The position numbers and the translations under genes are program-made. The notes below the pieces were generated by a model. It was not told the DNA's origin, made no database searches, and saw only the letters and a program-made list of their open reading frames with translations. From Haematococcus lacustris (taxonomy: Eukaryota > Chlorophyta > Chlorophyceae > Chlamydomonadales > Haematococcaceae): DNA of 64,000 nt. Each line of letters opens with the position of its first letter. Within the stretch, counting starts at the first letter, position 1. Below, piece by piece: positions 1-13,033 of the stretch. Location: positions 19,820,937 through 19,884,936 of the forward strand of contig JASKMD010000003.1 of the NCBI GenBank assembly GCA_030144725.1, read 5' to 3'.

Positions 1-100
1 AGCAGTAAGCCATCACGCAGCGCACCAGGCTGCTGGGCCTGTGCTGTCAGCCACCCTGTCAGCCACCTCTGCTGGGCTGCTGCACGGCTGGGCTGCGCAC

Positions 101-451
101 CTCTGCAATCAGGGCCTCAGTGGAGGGGCTGGTAGGAGGGCTGCCAAAGGCAGAGGCTGAGGGGCGCCAGGGCTCGCTAGCATTGTAGGCAGCAGGGCCG
201 GCGGCAGCGCTGGTAGCAGCTGTGGCCGAGGAGCTGGGAGGTGCAGAAGAGGGCCGGGGCGCAGGGCTGGGCTGGCTCCTTGCCCAGGAGTCACTGGCCT
301 GGGAGGATGCCGCAGAGCTGGATGGGCCTGGCCGGCTGCTGGGGCTGTTGCTATAAAAGCCCCAGGGATCAGGGGAGGCCGCTGCGACCGTGTTGCTGCG
401 CTGGGCGCGCCTGCAGCAGGCAGAACGGAGGCAGCGGCGTGTTGAGCCCAA
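101..451 (-). CDS. DEG1: DEG1-like protease, first exon only (gene continues past left edge)
   Basis: This is the first exon of a further array copy whose other exons lie left of the window. It encodes 117 residues identical to exon 1 of the downstream copies. The N-terminus is rich in Arg, Ser and Ala, as expected for a plastid transit peptide. The exon ends in EALIAE at a GT donor in phase 0. Only this exon is visible, so intactness of this copy cannot be judged. Confidence 0.7.
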
Positions 452-1739
452 GGGCAGAGGCGGACGGGGGTCTGGTCAACATGCCATCAGCTGCTCACTT
501 GGCGCTCAGCATCAGTCGGTGAAGGGCCCGAGCAGCAGCTGGTACATCGTGTCCGAGGGAATGGCGGGGCTGGGACGAGGCACGCACGCGCATCGAGGAC
601 GGCCTCATCAAAGTAGACTGCATGCTCCTGTTGTGACTGAGACTGGGTAAGGATAGAGCCGAGGTTGTCGAGGCTGTGCGGTGAGCAAGGTGGACTAGGC
701 GCAACGACTTGGACGCAAGTAATGTCCATCGCAGTTGGCCTGCCTGATAAGCTGCGCATCACGTCAGCGTCAGTTGGTATCGCGTGAGGCAGTGTTCGCG
801 ACATGTCGGGCAGCTGGGCATGACGTGATGTGCGCCATGTGTGCCCAAGCTGACTGCCAGTGCAGTGCAGCACTGCTGCTGCCAGCAAAACATCCTGGCT
901 GTCAAGGACTGGTGATGTGGCAGTATGCCGCATCAATGGCCAAGGCCTTGATCCAGCATGCCTTGCCAGCACACACGTGCCGGCACACAGACTGGGCAGC
1001 CAAGTAGGGGCCCTTGACATGTGCAGCCTAACACTGCTGGCAGCACAGCCCTACGCATCCCAAGCGGTGTTGATGTGGCTCACAGTACCCCTATCCTTAG
1101 CCAAGTGGCCTGCCCTGCGTTGCATGCACAACTGTTGATGGTGAGCACCGGCACACAGCTGGCATCAACCCGTGCAGAACACAGCCGTGCTGATGTGAGT
1201 CACAAGTGCTGGCCAGCAGGGGCTCCACCAGGGGATGGCAGGACGTCTGCCCTGCACACCTGCACTTTTGCTTGGGTTACCTAGGATATGGAAAGGTGCA
1301 CTTGCACGAGGTTCTGCATGCAGGGGAGCGCGAGACCCACAGCATGTACACGAGAGCCACAGCAACTTCATGATGTACCTCATCTCATCTCTCAGCTCAA
1401 CTATGGCACTGTGATATTGAGTTGGAAAGCAGGGGAGTGACAGCGGTGCATCGTACGGATGAGAACACAGGCTGTATGCAGCATAGGTTCGATGGCACAT
1501 GGCATAAACCGGCATGCAGGGATGCAAGACAATGCGGCGACGCCACAACGCTGCATAGGAAAGAAACCACCAGCCAGCGGTGAGGGCATGGCATAAAGTG
1601 GCAGCATGCTATCTACATCGTCACAACCATGGGAGATAGGTGGCTTACACCGCTTAAGCCGTCAGCCGTTAGGCTGCTTGGCCGCCCCCCCCCTCTAGGG
1701 GTTCGGGACTTTCTGTAACGTGGCTTACACCGTCAGCCG
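452..1739. other. Upstream/intergenic part of array unit (also 5,796-7,000 and 11,055-12,260)
   Basis: This stretch lies between exon 1 of one Deg copy and the LINE fragment of the next unit. It holds several overlapping short ORFs on both strands, but none shows a recognisable domain or spliceable pattern. It presumably contains the Deg promoter and 5' UTR on the minus strand. I saw no convincing TATA box there. Confidence 0.4.
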
Positions 1740-1800
1740 TTAGGCTGCTTGGCCGCCCTCCCCCTCTAGGGGTTCGGGACTTTCTGTAACGCACTTCAAA
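1666..1800. repeat. Local tandem duplication at LINE fragment 3' end, unit 1 only
   Basis: A segment of about 70 bp starting GGCTTACACCGTCAGCCG and ending GGGACTTTCTGTAACG occurs twice in a row in unit 1. Units 2 and 3 have it once (near 6,985 and 12,244). A further short insertion (ACAAACAAAGGTGC) follows at about 1,807. Together these account for the 85-bp extra length of unit 1. Confidence 0.8.
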
Positions 1801-2515
1801 GCAAGGTGCACAAACAAAGGTGCACATGGGCTCAACATGAAGTCATGCAAGTTCTCATTATTGTTCTGGAAAGTCATGGCAAACTCCGCCTGCTGCCTGA
1901 TGGAACTCGTGGCAGCGCACTCAAAGATAAAATGCATGGCGTCATCCACTACCCCCTCTGTGCATCTTGTGCATGTGCGATCAATGAAAGTTACCCCCTC
2001 AAACCGAGCCTTCTCCACCCCCAAACCGCTGTTGCCTAACCTGAACCTAGTCAAGCTCGTGCGAACTTCTGTAGAGAGCTGTCTATTCAGCAGGTGTGGT
2101 GCCATGTGATTGATGCCAATGCCGTCCCCATGCTTAAAACATGCAGCATACGAGCATCTCTTCCGATGCACCGTCTCAGGCAGTCTAGGGTCTCCCTCAA
2201 ACCCAACCCAACGCCTCCCCCACCTCTCGAGCCACTTGACTTCCATAGCCTTCGTGCCTAGGACTATGTCCGGGCTCAAGGTGACCTCACCCCCCATCAG
2301 CTCTCTAGCGACTGAGCACTCCAGCTGGCCTGACACCTCTTGCCTAACTCCACATCTGCCTTGATGACCCTCATTAGCAGGTCACTGTGGGATAGTTTGG
2401 CAATGTTCCAGAACTTGCACGCAGCCCTAAGCCAGTGAAGCTCACAACCATGGCCAACCAGAGCTCGTGCCACACGTGTCAGGGCGCTAGCGGCTTGCCA
2501 ATGTTCACAACACAC
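1740..2515 (-). pseudogene. LINE-type retrotransposon C-terminal fragment (unit 1)
   Basis: A minus-strand reading frame (2336-1740) carries LTRFRLGNSGLG followed by a CTRC...H....C motif: C122, C125, H135, C140 of the frame. This resembles the zinc-knuckle tail after the reverse transcriptase of L1-like non-LTR elements. The upstream part (ACKFWNIAKLSHSDLL and on, 2515-2297) is in another frame, so the coding sequence is broken. No reverse transcriptase catalytic domain is present. The fragment is repeated only because it lies inside the tandem unit. Confidence 0.6.
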
Positions 2516-3226
2516 AACGTGTACTCTAGCACCGGCAGCAACATAGCTACCTCAATTGTGTGATTCACCTGCCAGGCTTGCACATGGCAGAAACAGCGTC
2601 GCACAAATGGGAGCGGTTTACACAATTGATTGGAAAGGTGCGAAAGGGTTGTGCGCCCAAACTGGCGATCACGCAGTGCAGGTGGTCAAGCGCGGAGTTT
2701 GACCAAACGTTGACTGAGCTGAAGGATGGCGGCGAGCCACGCAGAGCGGGTGGAATGATGCGACGTTATAGATGTTAGGTACAACATCGGCTAACAATCT
2801 TACCCATCACAGCTTGCACACTCAGCACCACTTCACGCATGTATACAGTTGAGGACCTAGCACATCCCTACATCGACCTTATTGAAGGCAAGTATGTGCT
2901 GGGCGCGTCAACAAGATACAGCACCACAGTGAGACTCTTTACAAGAGTGCAGACCAACCAATCTGTATGTTGCATTGTGATCAGTTTGAACTGTTGTTTC
3001 ACACTTGGCTGACTGCCAACGCCCCTTCCTCTCCTAATATGCCCATACAGCAGCACGTGCTTCTTCACTGACAAACAACCCCCCTGAAAAAACATCTCTT
3101 TGATCACTGCTCCTGCTCTAGTTCAATGCGTTGCTGCACTAACTCAACACCGTGCCAAGGGAACTGTCCCACACCCGGCTACTTCAATAATGGTACATGC
3201 AAGTCCAGCCCTGCAGTAGTATACCC
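2516..3226. other. 3' flank of Deg gene (also 7,775-8,485 and 13,034-13,744)
   Basis: About 700 bp between the LINE fragment and the Deg stop codon. It is less GC-rich than the genes. Small ORFs on both strands show no recognisable domain. It should include the Deg 3' UTR and poly(A) signal, but I see no clear TGTAA-type signal that I would commit to. Confidence 0.35.
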
Positions 3227-5795
3227 TCACTCAGAGCCAGTCATCTTCTCCCTGTCAGCTAGGGTGAGGCGCACAGTACGGGTGGAGCCTGAAGCTGAGC
3301 GCACCACCACCTCTGCTATGTCCCCCACCTGCGCAGCCACCAGCACACACCACACCCTCAATGGCACAGCTCAGCCCAGGCAGCCGGTGAAGGCAGCCGG
3401 CCCAACCAGCCTGTTGACTGACTGTAGTCAATTCAGAACTGCTGGCTCAAGGCGGCTGTCATGTGAACACACACAGACCCATCAACATGGGTGCTGCAGG
3501 CTGCGCTGCTTGTGCTCGCCCACCCACCTGGCTGTTGTCCAGGGCTGCAAACAGGTCCTTCTGTGTCCTGACTGTCCGGCCATTGATGCCAGTGATGATG
3601 TCGCCCAGCAGCAGCCGGCCTGACAGCTCTCGCCGGGTAGGCTGCACCCCTGCCAGGTCAGCAGGTCCCCCTGGCTGCACACTGACCACCAGCACGCCCT
3701 CAGCCTGCAGCGCACCCAGTGCAGCGCGCAACACAGATGAGGCACAGTGCACGTCATGACAGCCTGCACTGCCCCTGTCTGCTGCCACCCTTGCCCACTC
3801 CCGTGCCCCCCAGCCTGCAGTCAGCTGCTATACAAGCAGTCTCGCCTAGCAGCGTGGATGGGGTCGTACCTTTGGCGCCTGCTCTGCCTGCATCCCCCAG
3901 CGCGGCTGCCGTGTCATCATCTGTGGCACGGGTGCAATGGTGATGCCCAGCGCAGGCCGCACCACCCGGCCCAGGCGCAGGATCTGGTCCACCATCCCTC
4001 GCACCGCATCAATGGGGATGGCAAAGCCCACACCTGCAGCAGCCAGGCAGCAGCCCGCACACCACACAGGTCAGGTGCTGCCAGGACAGCAGGCGCCATT
4101 GCCAGCCAGCACAGGGGAGGACGGGTGAAGCTCACGTTGCTCTCAGGCCTGATGCTGCTGCTGCTGCTGCTGCTGCCTCTGGACCCCAGTGGCCAGCGCC
4201 CTACTGTGGCTGCACTGACCTGACGAGACGCCACGCCCTGTGGGGTCCAGGATGGCAGTAGCAATGCCCACCACACGACCAGCACTGTCCAGCAGTGGCC
4301 CGCCGCTGTTGCCTGGGTTCATGGCCGTGTCAGTCTGGATGCCATTGGTGATGGTCGCTGCACCCAAGCCGCCCCACATGCCCCCTGCACTGATCTCCCG
4401 CCCCAGCCCGCTCACAATGCCCTGGGACAGGGCCAGGTCAAGGCCAAAGGGGTTGCCCACGGCATACACACGCTGGCCCACCTGCAGGCAGCAAGCAGAG
4501 CAGGCCGGTAGTGGGGCATGTGCACAGCATGAGTCACATGCAGCAGCGCAGGTCACCAAGGATGAGACGACATGCTGGTGCAGCAGGCCAGGAGCCGTGT
4601 CTCTGCCTTGGCCTGCCTGGTGCTGCTGCTGCTGCTGCTCAGCCTGCAGGCCCAGCCCAGTGCCATGGCCTCACCAGCAGGTTGGAGGAGGACCCCAGCT
4701 TCACAGGGCGCAAGCTGGCCAGCTGCTCCTGGCTCAACTCAACCACCTTGAGCACTGCAATGTCCTTCTCCCGGTCACCACCCACCACCTGCAGCACAGC
4801 AGTAACACTCGCTGATGGCCCCAGCATAGCCACTGCAGCAGGGTGTGTGGCAGCAGCTCAGCCAGCAGGTGCCAGCCAGCCCTGGCAGCTGTCCTGGCCC
4901 AGGCTGTGTGCCAGCTGTGAGGCCACCCACCTTGGCCTTGGCCACTGTCCCATCACACAGCGTGACGGTCACCTCCTGGGCCCCGGCAATGACGTGGGCG
5001 TTGGTGATGATGTGGCCATCATAATCCCACACAAAACCACTGCCCACCCCTCGAGGCATCTGCAGCCAGGCAAGCCAGCAGACATGGCGTTTGGCAAGCT
5101 GCCCGGCAGGCACAAGGTGCTGGCTGTAGCATAGCAGTGTGTGCCTAGTTGACAGGCCTCGCTTCAATTCAGCTGCAAGGCTCACGAGGCTGGGCCCACG
5201 CACCTGCTGCTGCATCATGAAGGGGCTGAACATGGGGCTCAAGCTGCGGGTGGTGGACACATTGACCACAGAGCGCGCGTTGTCCTGGAACAGGCGCACC
5301 GTGCGCTGCTCCTCAGCAGTCAACTGCACTCAGAAGGCCATCCGAGCAGTAAGCCATCACGCAGCGCACCAGGCTGCTGGGCCTGTGCTGTCAGCCACCC
5401 TGTCAGCCACCTCTGCTGGGCTGCTGCACGGCTGGGCTGCGCACCTCTGCAATCAGGGCCTCAGTGGAGGGGCTGGTAGGAGGGCTGCCAAAGGCAGAGG
5501 CTGAGGGGCGCCAGGGCTCGCTAGCATTGTAGGCAGCAGGGCCGGCGGCAGCGCTGGTAGCAGCTGTGGCCGAGGAGCTGGGAGGTGCAGAAGAGGGCCG
5601 GGGCGCAGGGCTGGGCTGGCTCCTTGCCCAGGAGTCACTGGCCTGGGAGGATGCCGCAGAGCTGGATGGGCCTGGCCGGCTGCTGGGGCTGTTGCTATAA
5701 AAGCCCCAGGGATCAGGGGAGGCCGCTGCGACCGTGTTGCTGCGCTGGGCGCGCCTGCAGCAGGCAGAACGGAGGCAGCGGCGTGTTGAGCCCAA
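3227..5795 (-). CDS. DEG1: DEG1-like chloroplast HtrA serine protease (copy A)
   Basis: ATP-independent serine endoprotease of the HtrA/Deg family; plant DEG1 works in the thylakoid lumen on photodamaged proteins. Exons on the minus strand: 5795-5445, 5323-5204, 5059-4931, 4788-4675, 4481-4220, 4033-3870, 3704-3528, 3328-3227. All introns are GT-AG and the phases close to a 472-residue protein. The catalytic triad is H179 (TNAHV), D209 (KDIAVL) and S297 (GNSGG). A PDZ domain (about 381-472) contains [15 protein letters not shown]. Residues 1-117 are Ser/Ala/Arg-rich and look like a transit peptide. Arabidopsis DEG1 is about 439 residues, so length fits. The intron 5 region carries a (CTG)n tract near 4,151-4,176. 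DEG8 is a possible alternative. The ATG at 5,795 is the best start seen, but an upstream exon is not excluded. Confidence 0.88.
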
Positions 5796-7009
5796 GGGCA
5801 GAGGCGGACGGGGGTCTGGTCAACATGCCATCAGCTGCTCACTTGGCGCTCAGCATCAGTCGGTGAAGGGCCCGAGCAGCAGCTGGTACATCGTGTCCGA
5901 GGGAATGGCGGGGCTGGGACGAGGCACGCACGCGCATCGAGGACGGCCTCATCAAAGTAGACTGCATGCTCCTGTTGTGACTGAGACTGGGTAAGGATAG
6001 AGCCGAGGTTGTCGAGGCTGTGCGGTGAGCAAGGTGGACTAGGCGCAACGACTTGGACGCAAGTAATGTCCATCGCAGTTGGCCTGCCTGATAAGCTGCG
6101 CATCACGTCAGCGTCAGTTGGTATCGCGTGAGGCAGTGTTCGCGACATGTCGGGCAGCTGGGCATGACGTGATGTGCGCCATGTGTGCCCAAGCTGACTG
6201 CCAGTGCAGTGCAGCACTGCTGCTGCCAGCAAAACATCCTGGCTGTCAAGGACTGGTGATGTGGCAGTATGCCGCATCAATGGCCAAGGCCTTGATCCAG
6301 CATGCCTTGCCAGCACACACGTGCCGGCACACAGACTGGGCAGCCAAGTAGGGGCCCTTGACATGTGCAGCCTAACACTGCTGGCAGCACAGCCCTACGC
6401 ATCCCAAGCGGTGTTGATGTGGCTCACAGTACCCCTATCCTTAGCCAAGTGGCCTGCCCTGCGTTGCATGCACAACTGTTGATGGTGAGCACCGGCACAC
6501 AGCTGGCATCAACCCGTGCAGAACACAGCCGTGCTGATGTGAGTCACAAGTGCTGGCCAGCAGGGGCTCCACCAGGGGATGGCAGGACGTCTGCCCTGCA
6601 CACCTGCACTTTTGCTTGGGTTACCTAGGATATGGAAAGGTGCACTTGCACGAGGTTCTGCATGCAGGGGAGCGCGAGACCCACAGCATGTACACGAGAG
6701 CCACAGCAACTTCATGATGTACCTCATCTCATCTCTCAGCTCAACTATGGCACTGTGATATTGAGTTGGAAAGCAGGGGAGTGACAGCGGTGCATCGTAC
6801 GGATGAGAACACAGGCTGTATGCAGCATAGGTTCGATGGCACATGGCATAAACCGGCATGCAGGGATGCAAGACAATGCGGCGACGCCACAACGCTGCAT
6901 AGGAAAGAAACCACCAGCCAGCGGTGAGGGCATGGCATAAAGTGGCAGCATGCTATCTACATCGTCACAACCATGGGAGATAGGTGGCTTACACCGCTTA
7001 AGCCGTCAG

Positions 7010-7774
7010 CCGTTAGGCTGCTTGGCCGCCCTCCCCCTCTAGGGGTTCGGGACTTTCTGTAACGCACTTCAAAGCAAGGTGCACATGGGCTCAACATGAA
7101 GTCATGCAAGTTCTCATTATTGTTCTGGAAAGTCATGGCAAACTCCGCCTGCTGCCTGATGGAACTCGTGGCAGCGCACTCAAAGATAAAATGCATGGCG
7201 TCATCCACTACCCCCTCTGTGCATCTTGTGCATGTGCGATCAATGAAAGTTACCCCCTCAAACCGAGCCTTCTCCACCCCCAAACCGCTGTTGCCTAACC
7301 TGAACCTAGTCAAGCTCGTGCGAACTTCTGTAGAGAGCTGTCTATTCAGCAGGTGTGGTGCCATGTGATTGATGCCAATGCCGTCCCCATGCTTAAAACA
7401 TGCAGCATACGAGCATCTCTTCCGATGCACCGTCTCAGGCAGTCTAGGGTCTCCCTCAAACCCAACCCAACGCCTCCCCCACCTCTCGAGCCACTTGACT
7501 TCCATAGCCTTCGTGCCTAGGACTATGTCCGGGCTCAAGGTGACCTCACCCCCCATCAGCTCTCTAGCGACTGAGCACTCCAGCTGGCCTGACACCTCTT
7601 GCCTAACTCCACATCTGCCTTGATGACCCTCATTAGCAGGTCACTGTGGGATAGTTTGGCAATGTTCCAGAACTTGCACGCAGCCCTAAGCCAGTGAAGC
7701 TCACAACCATGGCCAACCAGAGCTCGTGCCACACGTGTCAGGGCGCTAGCGGCTTGCCAATGTTCACAACACAC
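7010..7774 (-). pseudogene. LINE-type C-terminal fragment (unit 2)
   Basis: Same broken element as in unit 1, with the CTRC...H....C motif and the same frame break near 7,595. Because the local duplication is absent here, the reading frame runs on to 6,957 with a different C-terminus. Confidence 0.58.
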
Positions 7775-8485
7775 AACGTGTACTCTAGCACCGGCAGCAA
7801 CATAGCTACCTCAATTGTGTGATTCACCTGCCAGGCTTGCACATGGCAGAAACAGCGTCGCACAAATGGGAGCGGTTTACACAATTGATTGGAAAGGTGC
7901 GAAAGGGTTGTGCGCCCAAACTGGCGATCACGCAGTGCAGGTGGTCAAGCGCGGAGTTTGACCAAACGTTGACTGAGCTGAAGGATGGCGGCGAGCCACG
8001 CAGAGCGGGTGGAATGATGCGACGTTATAGATGTTAGGTACAACATCGGCTAACAATCTTACCCATCACAGCTTGCACACTCAGCACCACTTCACGCATG
8101 TATACAGTTGAGGAGCTAGCACATCCCTACATCGACCTTATTGAAGGCAAGTATGTGCTGGGCGCGTCAACAAGATACAGCACCACAGTGAGACTCTTTA
8201 CAAGAGTGCAGACCAACCAATCTGTATGTTGCATTGTGATCAGTTTGAACTGTTGTTTCACACTTGGCTGACTGCCAACGCCCCTTCCTCTCCTAATATG
8301 CCCATACAGCAGCACGTGCTTCTTCACTGACAAACAACCCCCCTGAAAAAACATCTCTTTGATCACTGCTCCTGCTCTAGTTCAATGCGTTGCTGCACTA
8401 ACTCAACACCGTGCCAAGGGAACTGTCCCACACCCGGCTACTTCAATAATGGTACATGCAAGTCCAGCCCTGCAGTAGTATACCC

Positions 8486-11054
8486 TCACTCAGAGCCAGT
8501 CATCTTCTCCCTGTCAGCTAGGGTGAGGCGCACAGTACGGGTGGAGCCTGAAGCTGAGCGCACCACCACCTCTGCTATGTCCCCCACCTGCGCAGCCACC
8601 AGCACACACCACACCCTCAATGGCACAGCTCAGCCCAGGCAGCCGGTGAAGGCAGCCGGCCCAACCAGCCTGTTGACTGACTGTAGTCAATTCAGAACTG
8701 CTGGCTCAAGGCGGCTGTCATGTGAACACACACAGACCCATCAACATGGGTGCTGCAGGCTGCGCTGCTTGTGCTCGCCCACCCACCTGGCTGTTGTCCA
8801 GGGCTGCAAACAGGTCCTTCTGTGTCCTGACTGTCCGGCCATTGATGCCAGTGATGATGTCGCCCAGCAGCAGCCGGCCTGACAGCTCTCGCCGGGTAGG
8901 CTGCACCCCTGCCAGGTCAGCAGGTCCCCCTGGCTGCACACTGACCACCAGCACGCCCTCAGCCTGCAGCGCACCCAGTGCAGCGCGCAACACAGATGAG
9001 GCACAGTGCACGTCGTGACAGCCTGCACTGCCCCTGTCTGCTGCCACCCTTGCCCACTCCCGTGCCCCCCAGCCTGCAGTCAGCTGCTATACAAGCAGTC
9101 TCGCCTAGCAGCGTGGATGGGGTCGTACCTTTGGCGCCTGCTCTGCCTGCATCCCCCAGCGCGGCTGCCGTGTCATCATCTGTGGCACGGGTGCAATGGT
9201 GATGCCCAGCGCAGGCCGCACCACCCGGCCCAGGCGCAGGATCTGGTCCACCATCCCTCGCACCGCATCAATGGGGATGGCAAAGCCCACACCTGCAGCA
9301 GCCAGGCAGCAGCCCGCACACCACACAGGTCAGGTGCTGCCAGGACAGCAGGCGCCATTGCCAGCCAGCACAGGGGAGGACGGGTGAAGCTCACGTTGCT
9401 CTCAGGCCTGATGCTGCTGCTGCTGCTGCTGCTGCCTCTGGACCCCAGTGGCCAGCGCCCTACTGTGGCTGCACTGACCTGACGAGACGCCACGCCCTGT
9501 GGGGTCCAGGATGGCAGTAGCAATGCCCACCACACGACCAGCACTGTCCAGCAGTGGCCCGCCGCTGTTGCCTGGGTTCATGGCCGTGTCAGTCTGGATG
9601 CCATTGGTGATGGTCGCTGCACCCAAGCCGCCCCACATGCCCCCTGCACTGATCTCCCGCCCCAGCCCGCTCACAATGCCCTGGGACAGGGCCAGGTCAA
9701 GGCCAAAGGGGTTGCCCACGGCATACACACGCTGGCCCACCTGCAGGCAGCAAGCAGAGCAGGCCGGTAGTGGGGCATGTGCACAGCATGAGTCACATGC
9801 AGCAGCGCAGGTCACCAAGGATGAGACGACATGCTGGTGCAGCAGGCCAGGAGCCGTGTCTCTGCCTTGGCCTGCCTGGTGCTGCTGCTGCTGCTGCTCA
9901 GCCTGCAGGCCCAGCCCAGTGCCATGGCCTCACCAGCAGGTTGGAGGAGGACCCCAGCTTCACAGGGCGCAAGCTGGCCAGCTGCTCCTGGCTCAACTCA
10001 ACCACCTTGAGCACTGCAATGTCCTTCTCCCGGTCACCACCCACCACCTGCAGCACAGCAGTAACACTCGCTGATGGCCCCAGCATAGCCACTGCAGCAG
10101 GGTGTGTGGCAGCAGCTCAGCCAGCAGGTGCCAGCCAGCCCTGGCAGCTGTCCTGGCCCAGGCTGTGTGCCAGCTGTGAGGCCACCCACCTTGGCCTTGG
10201 CCACTGTCCCATCACACAGCGTGACGGTCACCTCCTGGGCCCCGGCAATGACGTGGGCGTTGGTGATGATGTGGCCATCATAATCCCACACAAAACCACT
10301 GCCCACCCCTCGAGGCATCTGCAGCCAGGCAAGCCAACAGACATGGCGTTTGGCAAGCTGCCCGGCAGGCACAAGGTGCTGGCTGTAGCATAGCAGTGTG
10401 TGCCTAGTTGACAGGCCTCGCTTCAATTCAGCTGCAAGGCTCACGAGGCTGGGCCCACGCACCTGCTGCTGCATCATGAAGGGGCTGAACATGGGGCTCA
10501 AGCTGCGGGTGGTGGACACATTGACCACAGAGCGCGCGTTGTCCTGGAACAGGCGCACCGTGCGCTGCTCCTCAGCAGTCAACTGCACTCAGAAGGCCAC
10601 CCGAGCAGTAAGCCATCACGCAGCGCACCAGGCTGCTGGGCCTGTGCTGTCAGCCACCCTGTCAGCCACCTCTGCTGGGCTGCTGCACGGCTGGGCTGCG
10701 CACCTCTGCAATCAGGGCCTCAGTGGAGGGGCTGGTAGGAGGGCTGCCAAAGGCAGAGGCTGAGGGGCGCCAGGGCTCGCTAGCATTGTAGGCAGCAGGG
10801 CCGGCGGCAGCGCTGGTAGCAGCTGTGGCCGAGGAGCTGGGAGGTGCAGAAGAGGGCCGGGGCGCAGGGCTGGGCTGGCTCCTTGCCCAGGAGTCACTGG
10901 CCTGGGAGGATGCCGCAGAGCTGGATGGGCCTGGCCGGCTGCTGGGGCTGTTGCTATAAAAGCCCCAGGGATCAGGGGAGGCCGCTGCGACCGTGTTGCT
11001 GCGCTGGGCGCGCCTGCAGCAGGCAGAACGGAGGCAGCGGCGTGTTGAGCCCAA
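8486..11054 (-). CDS. DEG1: DEG1-like chloroplast HtrA serine protease (copy B)
   Basis: Second array copy, offset by 5,259 bp from copy A. Exons: 11054-10704, 10582-10463, 10318-10190, 10047-9934, 9740-9479, 9292-9129, 8963-8787, 8587-8486. The predicted protein is identical to copy A in every exon I compared. The differences I noticed lie in introns, such as the change near 9,014. The triad, PDZ domain and splice sites are all preserved, so this copy looks functional. It has its own upstream segment of about 2.7 kb, shared with the other copies, so all copies probably have the same promoter. Confidence 0.87.
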
Positions 11055-12268
11055 GGGCAGAGGCGGACGGGGGTCTGGTCAACATGCCATCAGCTGCTCA
11101 CTTGGCGCTCAGCATCAGTCGGTGAAGGGCCCGAGCAGCAGCTGGTACATCGTGTCCGAGGGAATGGCGGGGCTGGGACGAGGCACGCACGCGCATCGAG
11201 GACGGCCTCATCAAAGTAGACTGCATGCTCCTGTTGTGACTGAGACTGGGTAAGGATAGAGCCGAGGTTGTCGAGGCTGTGCGGTGAGCAAGGTGGACTA
11301 GGCGCAACGACTTGGACGCAAGTAATGTCCATCGCAGTTGGCCTGCCTGATAAGCTGCGCATCACGTCAGCGTCAGTTGGTATCGCGTGAGGCAGTGTTC
11401 GCGACATGTCGGGCAGCTGGGCATGACGTGATGTGCGCCATGTGTGCCCAAGCTGACTGCCAGTGCAGTGCAGCACTGCTGCTGCCAGCAAAACATCCTG
11501 GCTGTCAAGGACTGGTGATGTGGCAGTATGCCGCATCAATGGCCAAGGCCTTGATCCAGCATGCCTTGCCAGCACACACGTGCCGGCACACAGACTGGGC
11601 AGCCAAGTAGGGGCCCTTGACATGTGCAGCCTAACACTGCTGGCAGCACAGCCCTACGCATCCCAAGCGGTGTTGATGTGGCTCACAGTACCCCTATCCT
11701 TAGCCAAGTGGCCTGCCCTGCGTTGCATGCACAACTGTTGATGGTGAGCACCGGCACACAGCTGGCATCAACCCGTGCAGAACACAGCCGTGCTGATGTG
11801 AGTCACAAGTGCTGGCCAGCAGGGGCTCCACCAGGGGATGGCAGGACGTCTGCCCTGCACACCTGCACTTTTGCTTGGGTTACCTAGGATATGGAAAGGT
11901 GCACTTGCACGAGGTTCTGCATGCAGGGGAGCGCGAGACCCACAGCATGTACACGAGAGCCACAGCAACTTCATGATGTACCTCATCTCATCTCTCAGCT
12001 CAACTATGGCACTGTGATATTGAGTTGGAAAGCAGGGGAGTGACAGCGGTGCATCGTACGGATGAGAACACAGGCTGTATGCAGCATAGGTTCGATGGCA
12101 CATGGCATAAACCGGCATGCAGGGATGCAAGACAATGCGGCGACGCCACAACGCTGCATAGGAAAGAAACCACCAGCCAGCGGTGAGGGCATGGCATAAA
12201 GTGGCAGCATGCTATCTACATCGTCACAACCATGGGAGATAGGTGGCTTACACCGCTTAAGCCGTCAG

Positions 12269-13033
12269 CCGTTAGGCTGCTTGGCCGCCCTCCCCCTCTA
12301 GGGGTTCGGGACTTTCTGTAACGCACTTCAAAGCAAGGTGCACATGGGCTCAACATGAAGTCATGCAAGTTCTCATTATTGTTCTGGAAAGTCATGGCAA
12401 ACTCCGCCTGCTGCCTGATGGAACTCGTGGCAGCGCACTCAAAGATAAAATGCATGGCGTCATCCACTACCCCCTCTGTGCATCTTGTGCATGTGCGATC
12501 AATGAAAGTTACCCCCTCAAACCGAGCCTTCTCCACCCCCAAACCGCTGTTGCCTAACCTGAACCTAGTCAAGCTCGTGCGAACTTCTGTAGAGAGCTGT
12601 CTATTCAGCAGGTGTGGTGCCATGTGATTGATGCCAATGCCGTCCCCATGCTTAAAACATGCAGCATACGAGCATCTCTTCCGATGCACCGTCTCAGGCA
12701 GTCTAGGGTCTCCCTCAAACCCAACCCAACGCCTCCCCCACCTCTCGAGCCACTTGACTTCCATAGCCTTCGTGCCTAGGACTATGTCCGGGCTCAAGGT
12801 GACCTCACCCCCCATCAGCTCTCTAGCGACTGAGCACTCCAGCTGGCCTGACACCTCTTGCCTAACTCCACATCTGCCTTGATGACCCTCATTAGCAGGT
12901 CACTGTGGGATAGTTTGGCAATGTTCCAGAACTTGCACGCAGCCCTAAGCCAGTGAAGCTCACAACCATGGCCAACCAGAGCTCGTGCCACACGTGTCAG
13001 GGCGCTAGCGGCTTGCCAATGTTCACAACACAC
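12269..13033 (-). pseudogene. LINE-type C-terminal fragment (unit 3)
   Basis: Third copy of the same fragment, identical in structure to unit 2, with the frame break near 12,854. No reverse transcriptase core is present. Confidence 0.58.

Noticed and set aside
5693..5702. TATA-box-like CTATAAAAG
   Set aside because: It lies on the plus strand inside Deg exon 1, where the minus-strand codons read GFYSN; it recurs in each copy but has no plus-strand gene after it.
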